From the NCBI GenBank assembly GCA_028023455.1, contig JAQFVV010006295.1, positions 1,446,001 through 1,510,000 on the forward strand: a DNA stretch of 64,000 nucleotides, given 5' to 3'. Below are positions 1-10,843 of the stretch, piece after piece. The DNA comes from Epiperipatus broadwayi (taxonomy: Eukaryota > Onychophora > Udeonychophora > Euonychophora > Peripatidae). The position numbers were made by a program, and so were the translations under genes. Under the pieces are notes generated by a model. It saw only the letters and a program-made list of their open reading frames with translations. It searched no databases and was not told where the DNA came from. The first letter of the stretch is position 1. Each line of letters starts with the position of its first letter.

Positions 1-779
1 TAGATCCAAAGATAAACAGATCAATCAAATCATTGGTAGAAATTTGCTTTGTGTATTACAGTGTTAAAAAATCTTTTCTAATTTGCTTTAATTATCTTTT
101 ACCTCCTTTTTATTTTATGTTCATATATTTAAAACCATGAGAGCCCACTACTAAGATTGTTTTATAAATGTTTTTTTCTACTGTTTGAGAAATTATTTGA
201 TTTATTTTCTTTTATTGTAGGTCTTATTATCTTCAGTTTGTTTATTTTTTTTTTGTTTGTTTGTTTATTTTTTCAGTAATATCATTGGAAAGCACCCAGC
301 TCAGTAATTATTTGTTATAATATTTTCATTTAAGTATATATGCCTAACTAAGCCTTTTTCATTATCATAAAATTGCAGACAAGAAAAAACTGCTGAGTTC
401 TCAGACAGATGTTAATTGTATAGAAATATATGATTCCAAGGCACTCAATACTGAAATGATGGAAAAGTAAACAAGCACTTTCAGCCTCTCATGATATGAA
501 TTAAGAATGCCTGCCAACTCATGGACCTGCAAATATCCTTCAAAATGATTTTTTTAGACAGTCTATTAATCTTTAATACTTTTAGAAGATTCAGCAGATG
601 ACAAAAAACAAGTTATCAATTTATTCCATAATAGTCATTCAAGTATGATACAAGCTAAAGCTATAGCACATTGCTGTGTGGTCTAATTTAATCATGGAGA
701 TTGAGAAATATATAAATGGTTACACTAAGTATCACTAAATGACAAAATTCCCTTCGTAGTTTTACATTTCTTGGTCAAG
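1..779. other. AT-rich non-coding sequence
   Basis: No gene is recognised. The stretch is T-rich with a poly-T/TTTG run near 240-265. The part after about 380 is slightly richer in G and C and runs straight into an integrase relic, so it may be decayed upstream pol sequence of the same retroelement. No readable motif supports that. Confidence 0.4.
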
Positions 780-1200
780 ATATTTAGAACTTAGCAAAGT
801 CTATAGACTATGCTGGACTCTATAAAGATTTTCAATTTAAATTGATAATTACTTCAGGTGGTAAAATATTGCTTGCTCAAAAGCATTGAAGTGGATGAAA
901 CAATGGTAAAATTAATTATGAATTGCCCAAGAGTATTTTTTGTGACAATGGAACTAATAGCACTATATAAAAAATAGATTATTTTAAAAAGAGTGATTAG
1001 ACACATGCATACCTTCCTATCATCCAATGTCAAATATTATTACTAAAATGCCATTTAGAAACTTAAGGTAATTTTGAAGAAGGTAAATATTACAAAAATC
1101 ATTATATATATAGTCTTGCTTTATCAGGACTTGATACTTTAAACTTCTCCAGGTAAATCTGCTGCTGATCTTTTAATAAGAAAATTCAGAAATAAATTAA
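780..1200 (+). pseudogene. LTR retrotransposon integrase remnant (Ty3/Gypsy-like)
   Basis: This is a decayed integrase core of an LTR retroelement, the enzyme that would insert the DNA copy into the chromosome. Three motifs lie in one frame: IDYAG at about 803-817 (around the first catalytic Asp), ELPKSIFCDNGT at about 920-955 (second catalytic Asp in DNG), and PSYHPMSN at about 1013-1036. A further piece, TSPGKSAADLL (1143-1175), sits in another frame and matches the usual sequence after the core. Stop codons and frame changes separate the motifs. The catalytic Glu expected just after the YHPMSN motif is not readable. No LTRs, primer-binding site, protease or RT were found nearby, so this is a fragment. 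A BEL-type origin is the alternative to Ty3/Gypsy. Confidence 0.62.
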
Positions 1201-2334
1201 CATTATAGACTATCTTTGCAAATGAACTTGTAATGAAACTAATGAGCTAGAATTAAAGTTGCTGACAAAAGGAGTTGAAGGAAAAACATCAGCAAATTAA
1301 CTGGTAAAAGAGAAGGAAATAACCCTAGCCCAATTGTCTTCAACCTGAATCTGAGATTATGCAGTCTGAATTTGAAGCATAATACAAATACCATTCAGCA
1401 AGATGTTAGAAATAGAAGAAAGTAATTAGAAATATTGTCAAGAGTAAAGTGATGGCATAAATGGATCAAAAAAATTTATTGCATACTGATATTTAGACTG
1501 TAAACCTGTACATTTCTTTTTTTTTTCCCTGCATACTTTACATTAATTTTTAATTGCCTTTATTCAGTCATTATTAAGTGTATAAAAATAGTGTGCAAAT
1601 TTGGTAAGTTCAATTTAACTTATAAAGTTTGCACAATTGGGATTAGCCATGTGTGGATATCAGTACCAGAAAATCTAGCTCATGGTTTTTTGGTTATTTA
1701 GTTGCTTAAATACAACCTAACTCCATTGTATTTACTAGGTTGTTTCATGTTCTAAGAAAATGCCTTAGAATCACCCTTATTGACACAGTAAGAATTGTTC
1801 TGAATATATATTCTTTTGTAGTTAGTTATTGCAGACTTCATGTCAAAATAAATTTTACATCTGTTTTTTGTGAAAGGCTTGTTTATTTTAATGATTGCTT
1901 TGTTTCTAGTTTAATGATTAGAATGGTTAAAAGTTAATTTTTTTAATCCCTTTTCATTAGCTTTGTAGTTGGCCAATTGTTTATTGGATCCAATCACTTC
2001 AGTACTGTTATATTATATGGTCATGAGTAGATAAAACATATTAAAGTTTGTTGTTCATTGTTTTTTTTTTTTGATAAAGACATAATGCTATTCATGAAAA
2101 CTACTCTTAATCAATGTACCTTAGTACTACAAATTCAAATTTTATTAACTATTCACTAATTTATAGAATTGGTGTATCATTATCATATTTATTTGTCTTA
2201 AAGTTGGCTTCTTTATAAAAACTTATAAGAATTATTTTAAAAAGTCTAAGAAGATAAATAGAATTGCTCAGAATCCTTACTTTATTTTTTTAAGATTTGA
2301 AATACCAGGCATTCTTATACCTGGAGCCTAATTG
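1201..2334. other. AT-rich non-coding sequence
   Basis: Possible continuation of decayed pol sequence to about 1450, then T-rich sequence. A 65-codon open frame at 1740-1937 has no recognisable motif and is taken as chance. Nothing else is seen. Confidence 0.4.
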
Positions 2335-2669
2335 TAAATATAGGGGATTTGAACTCAGACTTTCAAGCCCTTCACTATCCACACTATCTCATACTACTGA
2401 TGCACATGACCACATACAAGAAGAAAATGTAAATAATCATTAATATACATATTTTCTCTCTTAATATAAATTGAGCACTGATTATATATATATATATATG
2501 TATGGGAGATGGTAATCTGGACCAACTGATGAGTGCTAGTTTAGCACAAAATAAGTATATTGGTGATTATTTATCTTTTCTGCATGCATGTGGTCATGTG
2601 TATTAGCAGTATGAGATAGGGTGGATAGTGAAGGGGCTTGTAAGTCTGAGTTCAAATCCCCTATATTTA
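2335..2669. repeat. Foldback element with tRNA-like arms, copy 1
   Basis: The two ends are inverted copies of each other: about 2335-2456 pairs with about 2548-2669, starting TAAATATAGGGG and ending CCCCTATATTTA. The right arm contains GAGTTCAAATCCCC (about 2648-2661), close to a Pol III B box, with an A-box-like GGTGGATAGTG some 30 bases upstream. The middle (2458-2547), including a (TA)n run and CTGGACCAACTGATGAGTGC, matches the right half of the larger foldback at 17.4-18.0 kb. This copy therefore looks like a family member whose left arm lost its inner part. There is no coding capacity and no clear target-site duplication. Confidence 0.7.
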
Positions 2670-5076
2670 TTTTTTAAATATTTTATTAACATGTTCAAAA
2701 TACTGAATATTGGGGAAGAGAGGTTACTACTGTGTTGTTTGGATGTTATTCTCAATGGGTGAAGGCAATTGAAATAACTATGTACTACAGTCCAATCCTA
2801 TGGTTGCTATTATTTCCATTACCATTCCTTCATAATATGGTTTATCCTAGTAACAATAATAAAGATATATTATAAACTTAATGAGTTTTTGTATTATTCA
2901 TATGTCTATTCTGAGTAATAAGTATCAAACACAAATCTCTTATCAAGAAATACAAGAGGCATTGTTATCTGTAGTCCAATAGTAATATGGCAGGCTCAAC
3001 CTGTACTTTCAATGATTGGAAAGCACGTGATCTCCTGAATAATTTAACATTCAATTTTTTTTCGTAAACTAAATTTTAAGGATTTTAGTTCATTCCATCA
3101 ATCTGTACAAAAAAAAAAACATAGTATGAATGTATACAATATTTTATATAGTTTATAAAGCAACATTTTATTAATTCTCAGCTTTAGTTGCTTTTTTCCC
3201 CTGAAGAATGTATCCCTTTTTCCATTTCTACTAAGGTGAAAGAAAATGATAGAAACAATGTACTATTGTGTATATATATTGTTTATGCTATTATTATTGG
3301 TCATAACCTTTTTATATTGCATTGTGACAAAATATAAAAAGAAATGAGCTAATAGGTATGTGTATGATAGCTAGACATTTTCATATATATATAGATCAAC
3401 ATTTTTTCGATATTTATTTTATGTATGTGTTTATATTTCTTGAAGTTCACCTGTTTTTATTGCAGGTTATTTTTATAAGATAACCCTTTCTATTAAATAT
3501 ATTTGTACTATAATTTTGTATTTTTGTTACTATTAACAGTTTATCATTAAAATGAAAATAGTGTTTGATTAGTGGATGGATCATTAATTAGATTTTACTT
3601 TGCAGAATACTATTTTTAGCTTTATCTGATTTCCAATTAAGAGCTAGTAGTTAAGTGTTGTCGTCAAGATCATTAAAACCTAATTTTACTAGAAGTAAAC
3701 ATGTAAGAGTCTTAAATTAGATTATGGATTGTTTAGAGGAACAGAGATGATATTCAGCATATTATCATAATTAGAAAGGTAAAAACAAAATGTTAAATGA
3801 AGTTGATAATAATTAGTTGCATTGAAATTTTAAAAGAGAATTTAACTATAAAGAAAATGGATTTTAGAAAGAGTATTGGCATTTTGATTGCATTTAATAA
3901 AAAAATTATCATGCTTCTATTTTAGAGACTTACATTGCTGTTTATATGTTATTGATACATCATTAATGTTTCATCTTACTTTTTCATTATTAAATTAATA
4001 GTAAAAATATGGAATCATTTATAGGTAAGCCATTTATATATCCATTCAATTGTTAGGGCATATATAGGTTGAAATTAACTCACTTTTCTTTTTATTTGTG
4101 AATTTTATTAAAAACTGAATTGAAATATAAGTATATACTTAACTTAAAAATTGAATTACGTAATTAGAAATATTTTGTTTTGCTTTTAATTATTAATAAA
4201 AACAGTTTTGTTTGTTTATTTCATGTTAATAAATGGTGATTAGACTTCAAGACCATTTCAATTTTATATGAAATATTTTTATTTGAGGCTTCTTACTCCC
4301 CTCTCCCTCCCTTCCTCAATTATCATTCTACAATTTTTAAGCTAGCTCAGATATGCCTTTTGTTGCTCTTTAAAGAAAAGTATCATAAGCAGAGACTGGT
4401 TTATATATTATTTTGATTAAGGCAGATTTGACTTGCTTGCTAATTGAAAAGATTTATGGCAATGCTTGAAAATAGCTAGTCGTCTACTAAAGTTTATTCA
4501 TATCATATAGCTTCTACATGATTTAAAATGATAGCTGTCATAAAAACAGAGTTTTATACTAATTTCAAAGATGTTTTCCCTTTTTATGACACTAGACTTT
4601 ACAATTTATACATATCAAATTATATGTTTGGTAATGAAGTTTTTAATCTGAGCTAATTAAATGCAAAAACAAAAACATTGTCTTGGCTTTGGAATTTGCA
4701 TTATAATAATGATTTGAAATTTTTGTCTGTTAAAAAATTATTTACAATGTTTGTAATATTTTGAAATATTCAAAAATCTCTAATCCCCTATTAGCCAGTG
4801 GTAGGAGAAAAATTTCAAGTGAGTTTATTTTGGTTAGTTATTTTTGGAAATGTAGACTGGGATGAATATTTTAATAACTCTTTAGATAGAAAGATAAACT
4901 TGGATGTTGAAGTGAAGTATTGCCCCCAATAAGTTGCTGCAGTATTTAACAAGTTAAAAACAATCATGACTATTTTAGGATATAACTACTTCAATTACAA
5001 CAATGATTCAACTGAATTTATTATATGGATGTAAAATGTAAATCCCTTTAGTCATGTAAATTTCATTTAACAATTT
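2670..5076. other. AT-rich non-coding sequence
   Basis: No gene is recognised. It contains poly-A/T runs, short TA repeats and a pyrimidine-rich patch near 4290-4320. It ends at the direct repeat that precedes the 5.1-kb inverted repeat. Confidence 0.4.
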
Positions 5077-5566
5077 AAATAGTCAAAATAAGAGTCATAG
5101 ATCACAGGACCCTATCTTTTAAGCTTGTAAGTTATAAACAATGATGAGGGTTGCCAATTCCTCTACAAGCTTTATGATAAATGCTTAGCCAGAGCCAGCA
5201 CTTAAAATATCTCTGTCAGGAATCCCTTTCCAAACCTCTGACAATGGTTTCGTAATTTGGCACTCCTCAGAGAGGTGTCAGGCTAGGTTCAGACACTAGA
5301 TCTAAAAATGCCAACCCAAAGCCAAGCACTTATTTAAAAGTTATCTATTGAGTGGAAAATATGAAATTTTCTGACATCTCCATGTCTTCAAACCCAGCTA
5401 TCCAACTCAAATAGCTATATAGGGGCTAATAGATCTTCAGCCATACCATATAGTAGTAGTCTTAGCAATATAAAATTGCATAAGACTTCTGGCAGAGACT
5501 ATAAATAGTCAAAATAAGAAGCATAGATTACATGACCCTATCTTTTAAGCTTGTAAGTTATAAACA
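5077..5566 (+). repeat. 64-bp direct repeat flanking one arm of a long hairpin
   Basis: A 64-bp block (AAATAGTCAAAATAAG at its start, TTATAAACA at its end) occurs at 5077-5140 and again at 5503-5566 with a few substitutions. One copy precedes the first hairpin arm and the other forms the loop between the arms. The order is block, arm, block, inverted arm. That would arise if a tandem duplication of a block-plus-arm unit of about 426 bp was followed by inversion of the second arm, or from a recombination-derived foldback. Confidence 0.75.
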
Positions 5567-5931
5567 GTCTCTGCCACAAGTCTTATGCAATTTTATATTG
5601 CTAAAACTACTACTATATGGTATGGCTAAAGATCTATTAGCCCCATATAGCTATTTGAGTTGGATAGCTGGGTTTGAAGACATGGAGATGTCTGAAAATT
5701 TTCATATTTTCCACTTAATAGATAACTTTTAAATAAGATGCTTGGCTTTGGGTTGGCATTTTTAGATCTAGTGTCTGAACCTAGCCTGACACCTCTCTGA
5801 AGAGTGCCAAAGCATGAAACCATGGTCAGAGGTTTGGGAAGGAGTTCCTGACAGAGATATTTTAAGTGCTGGCTCTGGCTAAGCATTTATCATAAAGCTT
5901 GTAGAGGAATTGGCAACCCTCATTGTTTATT
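5132..5931. repeat. Long inverted repeat, arms about 365 bp, loop about 65 bp
   Basis: Segment 5132-5500 is repeated in inverse orientation at 5566-5931. A 134-bp part compared base by base showed about nine differences, so identity is near 93%. The arms are richer in G and C than the flanks. If transcribed, the RNA would fold into a hairpin of over 350 bp. Open frames of 66 codons (5532-5732, +) and 86 codons (5626-5886, -) lie in the arms but contain no motif I recognise. It may be a non-autonomous foldback transposon or two inverted copies of one repeat. No target-site duplication is evident. Confidence 0.8.
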
Positions 5932-8092
5932 TAATGATTTTTATAAAATTTCTGAAAATAAATGAATAAATTTGTAAGAGCAGTTGAAAATGTTCATATT
6001 GTGATATACTATTGTAAGAATACATCTTCATTGCATTGGGCATATGAAGTAAATGAATAGAACTGATTTTTAAAAACTTTTTGAACTTGAGCATGGTTTT
6101 CGTGAAAGAGGCAGATTCCATTTACACTTTAAAGATTATCTCAAAAAGTCTTTTGAAAAAGGCAGTATTTATTGCTTGATTTTTGGGAAAATGTCTGATG
6201 AGAGAATGCATTGAAGAGATACAGTGTGCAAAAGAGGTAATACAACATATCAAATAAGTGAACTATTGGCCCAATTGTGATATATGAGATTAATTTGCAT
6301 AGATATTACAAAACTCACCTTTAATTTTTGTTGTCTTTTTTTTTTATGGACTTAGAATGACTACAAATTTACAAATGTCCTCTAATGATACTGATTATAG
6401 CAGTTATCAAAGTAAGAAAATAAATGTGGCAAATAAAATAAAGAAATAAAGTTGCTTCCATCATTATCTGACAATCCATTGAACATATAGGGGTAATAAG
6501 AACTTATACTTGTGTTTTATAAATTTAGTTGCATCAAACAAATTAAACATCTTTTAAATAACTATTGACATATTGCATTAGCTTATTAAAACTTTAAATA
6601 TTCTAGTAAGTAATTGCATGTTATTTTAATAAAAATCAATATAGGCAATAATAAAAGAATGGAAATAGGAACAAATTTTCATTCTTTAATGGAGAAATCA
6701 AACAATGGATTTTTTATTTAAAAAACAAAATAGTTCAGATGATTTAAGTTATAAATAATTAGCATAATATATATATAGTAACATTAAACAGTACAATATT
6801 TAATAATAATAAAAAAGTATCTGTAATATATATATATAGTAACATTAAACAGTACAATATTTAATAATAATAAAAAAGTATCTGTAGACATTTCAAAAGA
6901 AGAGTTTATCAAAGTTTTTTTTTATTATTATATAAAGTTCCAATAAAAAATTTCACATAACTGCTATTATCTTAAGCTAGGTTTACCATATTTTAAAATG
7001 TCACTTTATTCAATTTGAAATTAGCCATTTGATAAAAAAAGTATATTGAATGATTTGGAAAAATAGTTTGAAAAGTCACATATAAACACTTCAATGCCTT
7101 AAGAATATATCTAATAAAGGCAATGAACTATCAATGCATATAAATAAATTAATTACTAATATTTGAATCATAAAACAAAAAAGTTAATGTTACCAAACTC
7201 CAGTTTAACTAAAAACTTATTTACTCTCTTAAGAAAATATCAATTTATTTTAATCATAATGTATCGAACTATATAGAAAATATTACAAAAGACTAGCATA
7301 TTTGTATGTAATTTAAATAGATAATGAATCCGAGTTGTATAATCACTATTATTTATTCTAGTTTACTCTAACCAAAAATAAGATTTATATATTAATCACT
7401 AAAAGAGTTTCATCAGAAAATAGGTTTTTATTTTTAAAATGCTGTCATATATAATGTGTTTAGGATAAAGTTATATTAAGTTCATTAATAAATTGGACTT
7501 AATATTTATTTATATATTTTTTAAAAGTAAATGAAAGTACCTAATATTTTGCACTATTTTAAAATCTAAGTCCATAATTGGTTCATATATGGAGAGTATA
7601 CTTTTATCAGTTGTGTGTTATAAGGATAGAATTTACAAAGGAATTTGACAATATTCTCAAAGTTTTTCTAATCTCTATTTTAATTTTAAAGACTATCTTT
7701 CATTTTTTTGTTTTTTCATTTTTAAATATATACAACACAATTTCTTTGTTGAAATTTCTTAATAAAGAATTTATTTTCAATGATTTTTTCACTATTCTTT
7801 TGTTAAAATCTATTACTATTATTCTAAATTTTTATTTGAAAAATCAATATTTTTATCTCACTTAAAAATAAATATATAATTGAATGGCTAGTGCTTAGGA
7901 ATTCATAAGAAGTTCGAATGTGAGGAGTACCAAAATTGAAACAGTTTGAGGGCATTATGCCCCCAAATCTATAACCATGTAGGACTTTTATTTTTATATT
8001 TTTAATTGTTTGAGTCTCTGCACCATGTAAAGCTGTACTTCTAAAAAAAAAAAACATGTTTCTTTCATTAATCTACTTATTATGCTATAAAG
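5932..8092. other. AT-rich non-coding sequence
   Basis: No gene is recognised. It is very AT-rich, includes the 61-bp tandem duplication listed separately, and has chance open frames (for example 95 codons at 7578-7865) of low-complexity Phe/Ile/Leu composition. Confidence 0.4.
6765..6886 (+). repeat. 61-bp tandem duplication, two copies
   Basis: The unit containing GTAACATTAAACAGTACAAT and ending AAGTATCTGTA is present at about 6765-6825 and 6826-6886 with essentially no differences apart from the length of the TA run. A recent local duplication is likely. Confidence 0.9.
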
Positions 8093-8572
8093 TAGGGGTG
8101 AGCAATTGTTTTGGCTCAGGGGCTGCAAAGGTTGGTGCAGGGCCGCATCGGGAGCACTTTGTGGAAGCGAAGGGCCACATCTTTTTTTCATGACACAATA
8201 AACACACTGCTTTATTCCCTGTATTACCAAAGAAATATTTGTTTGTCCATTCTTCATTAAACACAACATTCATCACCGATTTTACATTTTTTTAGAGGGT
8301 TCATGGTTTCACTAATGTTGGAAATGTATATATTTGCTAATGCAAAGACAAAATTGAAATTAACCAAATCAATTGGAAAAGCACTGTGTATCATATCGAC
8401 AGTGTGCATGTGTATTGACGTGGTCATCCTAGTGGAAAATACGAGACGATTCTTCGGTCGTGCATGGGAAGTAAATCTCAGTTCAAGGGGGTTTTTCTGA
8501 TTGTCTTGGCAGGCTGCATAAAAACTCTTAGCGGGCCGCATGTGGCCCTTGGGCTGCTATTTGCCACCCCTG
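8093..8572 (-). mobile_element. Non-autonomous hAT element (internal-deletion derivative)
   Basis: The ends are imperfect inverted repeats: TAGGGGTGAGCAA at the left, and CAGGGGTGGCAAA at the right when read on the minus strand. GC-rich subterminal sequence of the kind GGGCCGCATGTGGCCC follows inside. This terminal style is typical of hAT elements of the Charlie type, whose transposase cuts and pastes with 8-bp target duplications. The flanking 8-mers (CTATAAAG and CTGTGGGT) match at only three positions, so no intact duplication remains. The minus strand carries the start of a BED-finger transposase close to the right end, then jumps to the other terminal region. The unit is therefore a parent element with most of its gene deleted. 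Confidence 0.72.
8181..8310 (-). pseudogene. N-terminal fragment of hAT transposase (BED zinc finger start)
   Basis: Read on the minus strand, the segment encodes KKCKIGDECCV and then, after a one-base frame change near 8259, FNEEWTNKYFF and GNKAVCLLCHEK. This resembles the start of hAT/ZBED-type transposases, where a basic stretch leads into a Trp-Phe-Phe core and the CxxC pair (CLLC here) of a BED DNA-binding finger. The His pair that would complete the finger, and the whole catalytic region, are missing. After about 8181 the sequence passes into GC-rich terminal sequence (ATGTGGCCC). The normal protein would be several hundred residues, so only a stub survives. It cannot be functional. Confidence 0.65.
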
Positions 8573-10249
8573 CTGTGGGTAATGAATTTTTCACTGTAAA
8601 ATTATTTCACTATTTTTATTAGCTGCCTAAATACTTGTAAGCAATAACTTCATTTTTTTTTTTTTTTTTTGCCAACTATAATAATCGCTTTAGATTTAGA
8701 TGTATTTATTTTCATGCAAATTTTTATAAATGGTATTCATTTTTAACATTTTATCAAACTCACTCTCAATATTTGCAAGTACTATCATATATATATAAAC
8801 ATTAAAACAGACCCAATCGACCCCCTCCCCTTCCAATACTAATTTCTTCCACATAAAAGCCATATTGATTAATATGAAACAAATTAGGAGATCCTGCTTA
8901 CAATCTTTTGGTATACATACATATTCCCTTTCATAATAGGTTTTTTTTCCAGGTTACCTATACATGTATTTTTCAACATATTCATTAAAATAAACTAATT
9001 TATTCTATCAAATACTAACTTTCTGCTCTCTTTGTATATATATTGTAATGATAGTCTTTATCCCTTTTATATTATTTTCAAGCACTTCTTTATGTTTTAT
9101 GTTTAAATTTCACTGGAGTACTCTCAGCAACAACTTTAGCTGTGCATCGCATCTAAGATTAAATTTATTATTCTTACACCTTACTAGATCACATCTTTTC
9201 TTTTTTAAACAAAAAAAAAAAACATCACAACGGTTGAAAGAAAATTTGCTAGTATTCCGATTACATAAAGTTATTTATATACTTTTTCTTTTTTTCACTA
9301 CTGTGAAATTTATTTTTTACATTATAACTTGCTATGCATCGATGTAGTTGTTAAGTTTACATTTAATAATTTAATTTATTGGAAGGCTTTTATCTAATGG
9401 ATTAAAAGGGCTGAGTTTTTTATATATATGTGTGTGATTGCACAAACAAATACAATTTTTTTAATAACATTGCCGCTGTTTAAAAAATAAAAAACACTTC
9501 TTTGATGTCTTGATGGAAGAAAAGCTTTAATGGCAACCCTTTTAGAATTTTGTTTTCTTTCAGATTGAAGTAGGTCAAATAACAAAGATTAGTAAACTTT
9601 TAAGTGAACCATTAAAATAATATGCTATTTCTTTTTCCTCTTTGCTTTTACTTTGTTTTCTTTTTATGTAGATCACAAATGTTTAAAAGGATTGCTTACA
9701 TATAATTTTTTTTTTTAATTATTATTGTTACTGTATTAAAGCTACAATAATAATGAAATGTTTTTTTCCGAAATTAGAGAAACCACCCACACGGAAATTG
9801 TATGTATAAAAAATGAAAATTAATGAAATGATTTTCATCTTCTGGATATTTATTTTAACATATTATTAATGCATTTATTTATAATGTGTGCATGCATTTA
9901 TTATCATGAATTGGAAATCCAGAAGAAAAATTAATGGTATTGATTTATGTATACATGTTAGTAGCACATCTATCTATCTTCCAGGTGAACTTTGAATTTT
10001 TTTTTTAAATGTTCTAATCAGGTTTAGGATTTTTTTTTTTGTTACCTCAGGTGGTTTACTCATCAATTGGTAAATAAATAACCCTAATTCTTAACTGGGG
10101 GGGGGGGGTAGAAACCTCAAACTCTCACTATTGCAATTCTGATGATAAATTGCCTTCTGCATCATTATTCCTTTACAAGGATTACTTAGTAGGCTTTAGC
10201 CCTATAGTGGGCTATGTAAAAGTTGCTTTACCTTTTTTTATGGAAAAGA
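8573..10249. other. AT-rich non-coding sequence
   Basis: No gene is recognised. Poly-T runs, a G10 run at about 10098-10107 and mildly GC-richer patches near 9110-9180 and 10110-10240 are visible. The last patch abuts a SINE and may be part of another short repeat. Confidence 0.4.
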
Positions 10250-10470
10250 GTCTCATGGTTTAGTGGTTAGCGCAACTTCCTGCTTTGCTCATAATATGGA
10301 ATTACAAGTCCATACCAGATAGATTACATGCAGACAAAAATCACTTTTCAAGTAATCTGTCTGTAACTAAATTAGGGTAGCCATAAAGTACATTAGTAAA
10401 TGGATGCCTAATTGAAAATAAGTGTCTGGTTTAATTAGGTAAATGTTGATGAACTGGTTTCAAAAATGAT
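10250..10470 (+). mobile_element. tRNA-derived SINE, A
   Basis: The head reads as a tRNA relic. A strong A box, TGGTTTAGTGGTTAGCGC (10256-10273), is followed about 25 bases later by a degraded B box, GGAATTACAAGTCC (10298-10311). These are the internal promoter elements used by RNA polymerase III. The body after the tRNA-like part contains TAAATGGATGCCTAATTG (about 10399-10416), similar in style to the body of the SINE-like sequence at 42.5 kb. No poly-A tail or target duplication could be fixed, so the right boundary is approximate. Mobilisation would have depended on a partner LINE. Confidence 0.65.
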
Positions 10471-10843
10471 TTCAATTATAATATGGTGCTGATTTCAATG
10501 CTGATGAGATATATTTCTACAGGCATTGAGCTTGTAATTTACTTTTCAAAAAATTATTAGTAATTTTAGCTTAAATCTTTTTTGTAAGTACATGTATATT
10601 ATTTTTTAAATGTTTCTATTTTTGTAGAGATAATTTATTAAAACATTTCCTTTTCGCAGACTAGGATCAAATTTATAATAAAAGAAATGTGTTGCCATAT
10701 TGGAATATTTTTGTAAAATATATGTTTAAAACTTTGTATTGTGAGAAATTTGAATGGCAGAAGGATTAAGTGAATGATCTGCAATTAATTTGTTAGCATT
10801 TTTGTGAAAGTTTTATTTACTAATGTGTAAAAAAAAAAATCCT

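Noticed and set aside
8257-8541. 94-codon minus-strand frame as an independent protein
   Set aside because: Its end (KKCKIGDECCV) is the leader of the hAT transposase stub; the rest is element 5' sequence.
8085-8580. 8-bp target duplication of the hAT element (CTATAAAG / CTGTGGGT)
   Set aside because: Only three of eight positions match; the remaining differences are mostly A/G, which is not enough to claim a duplication.
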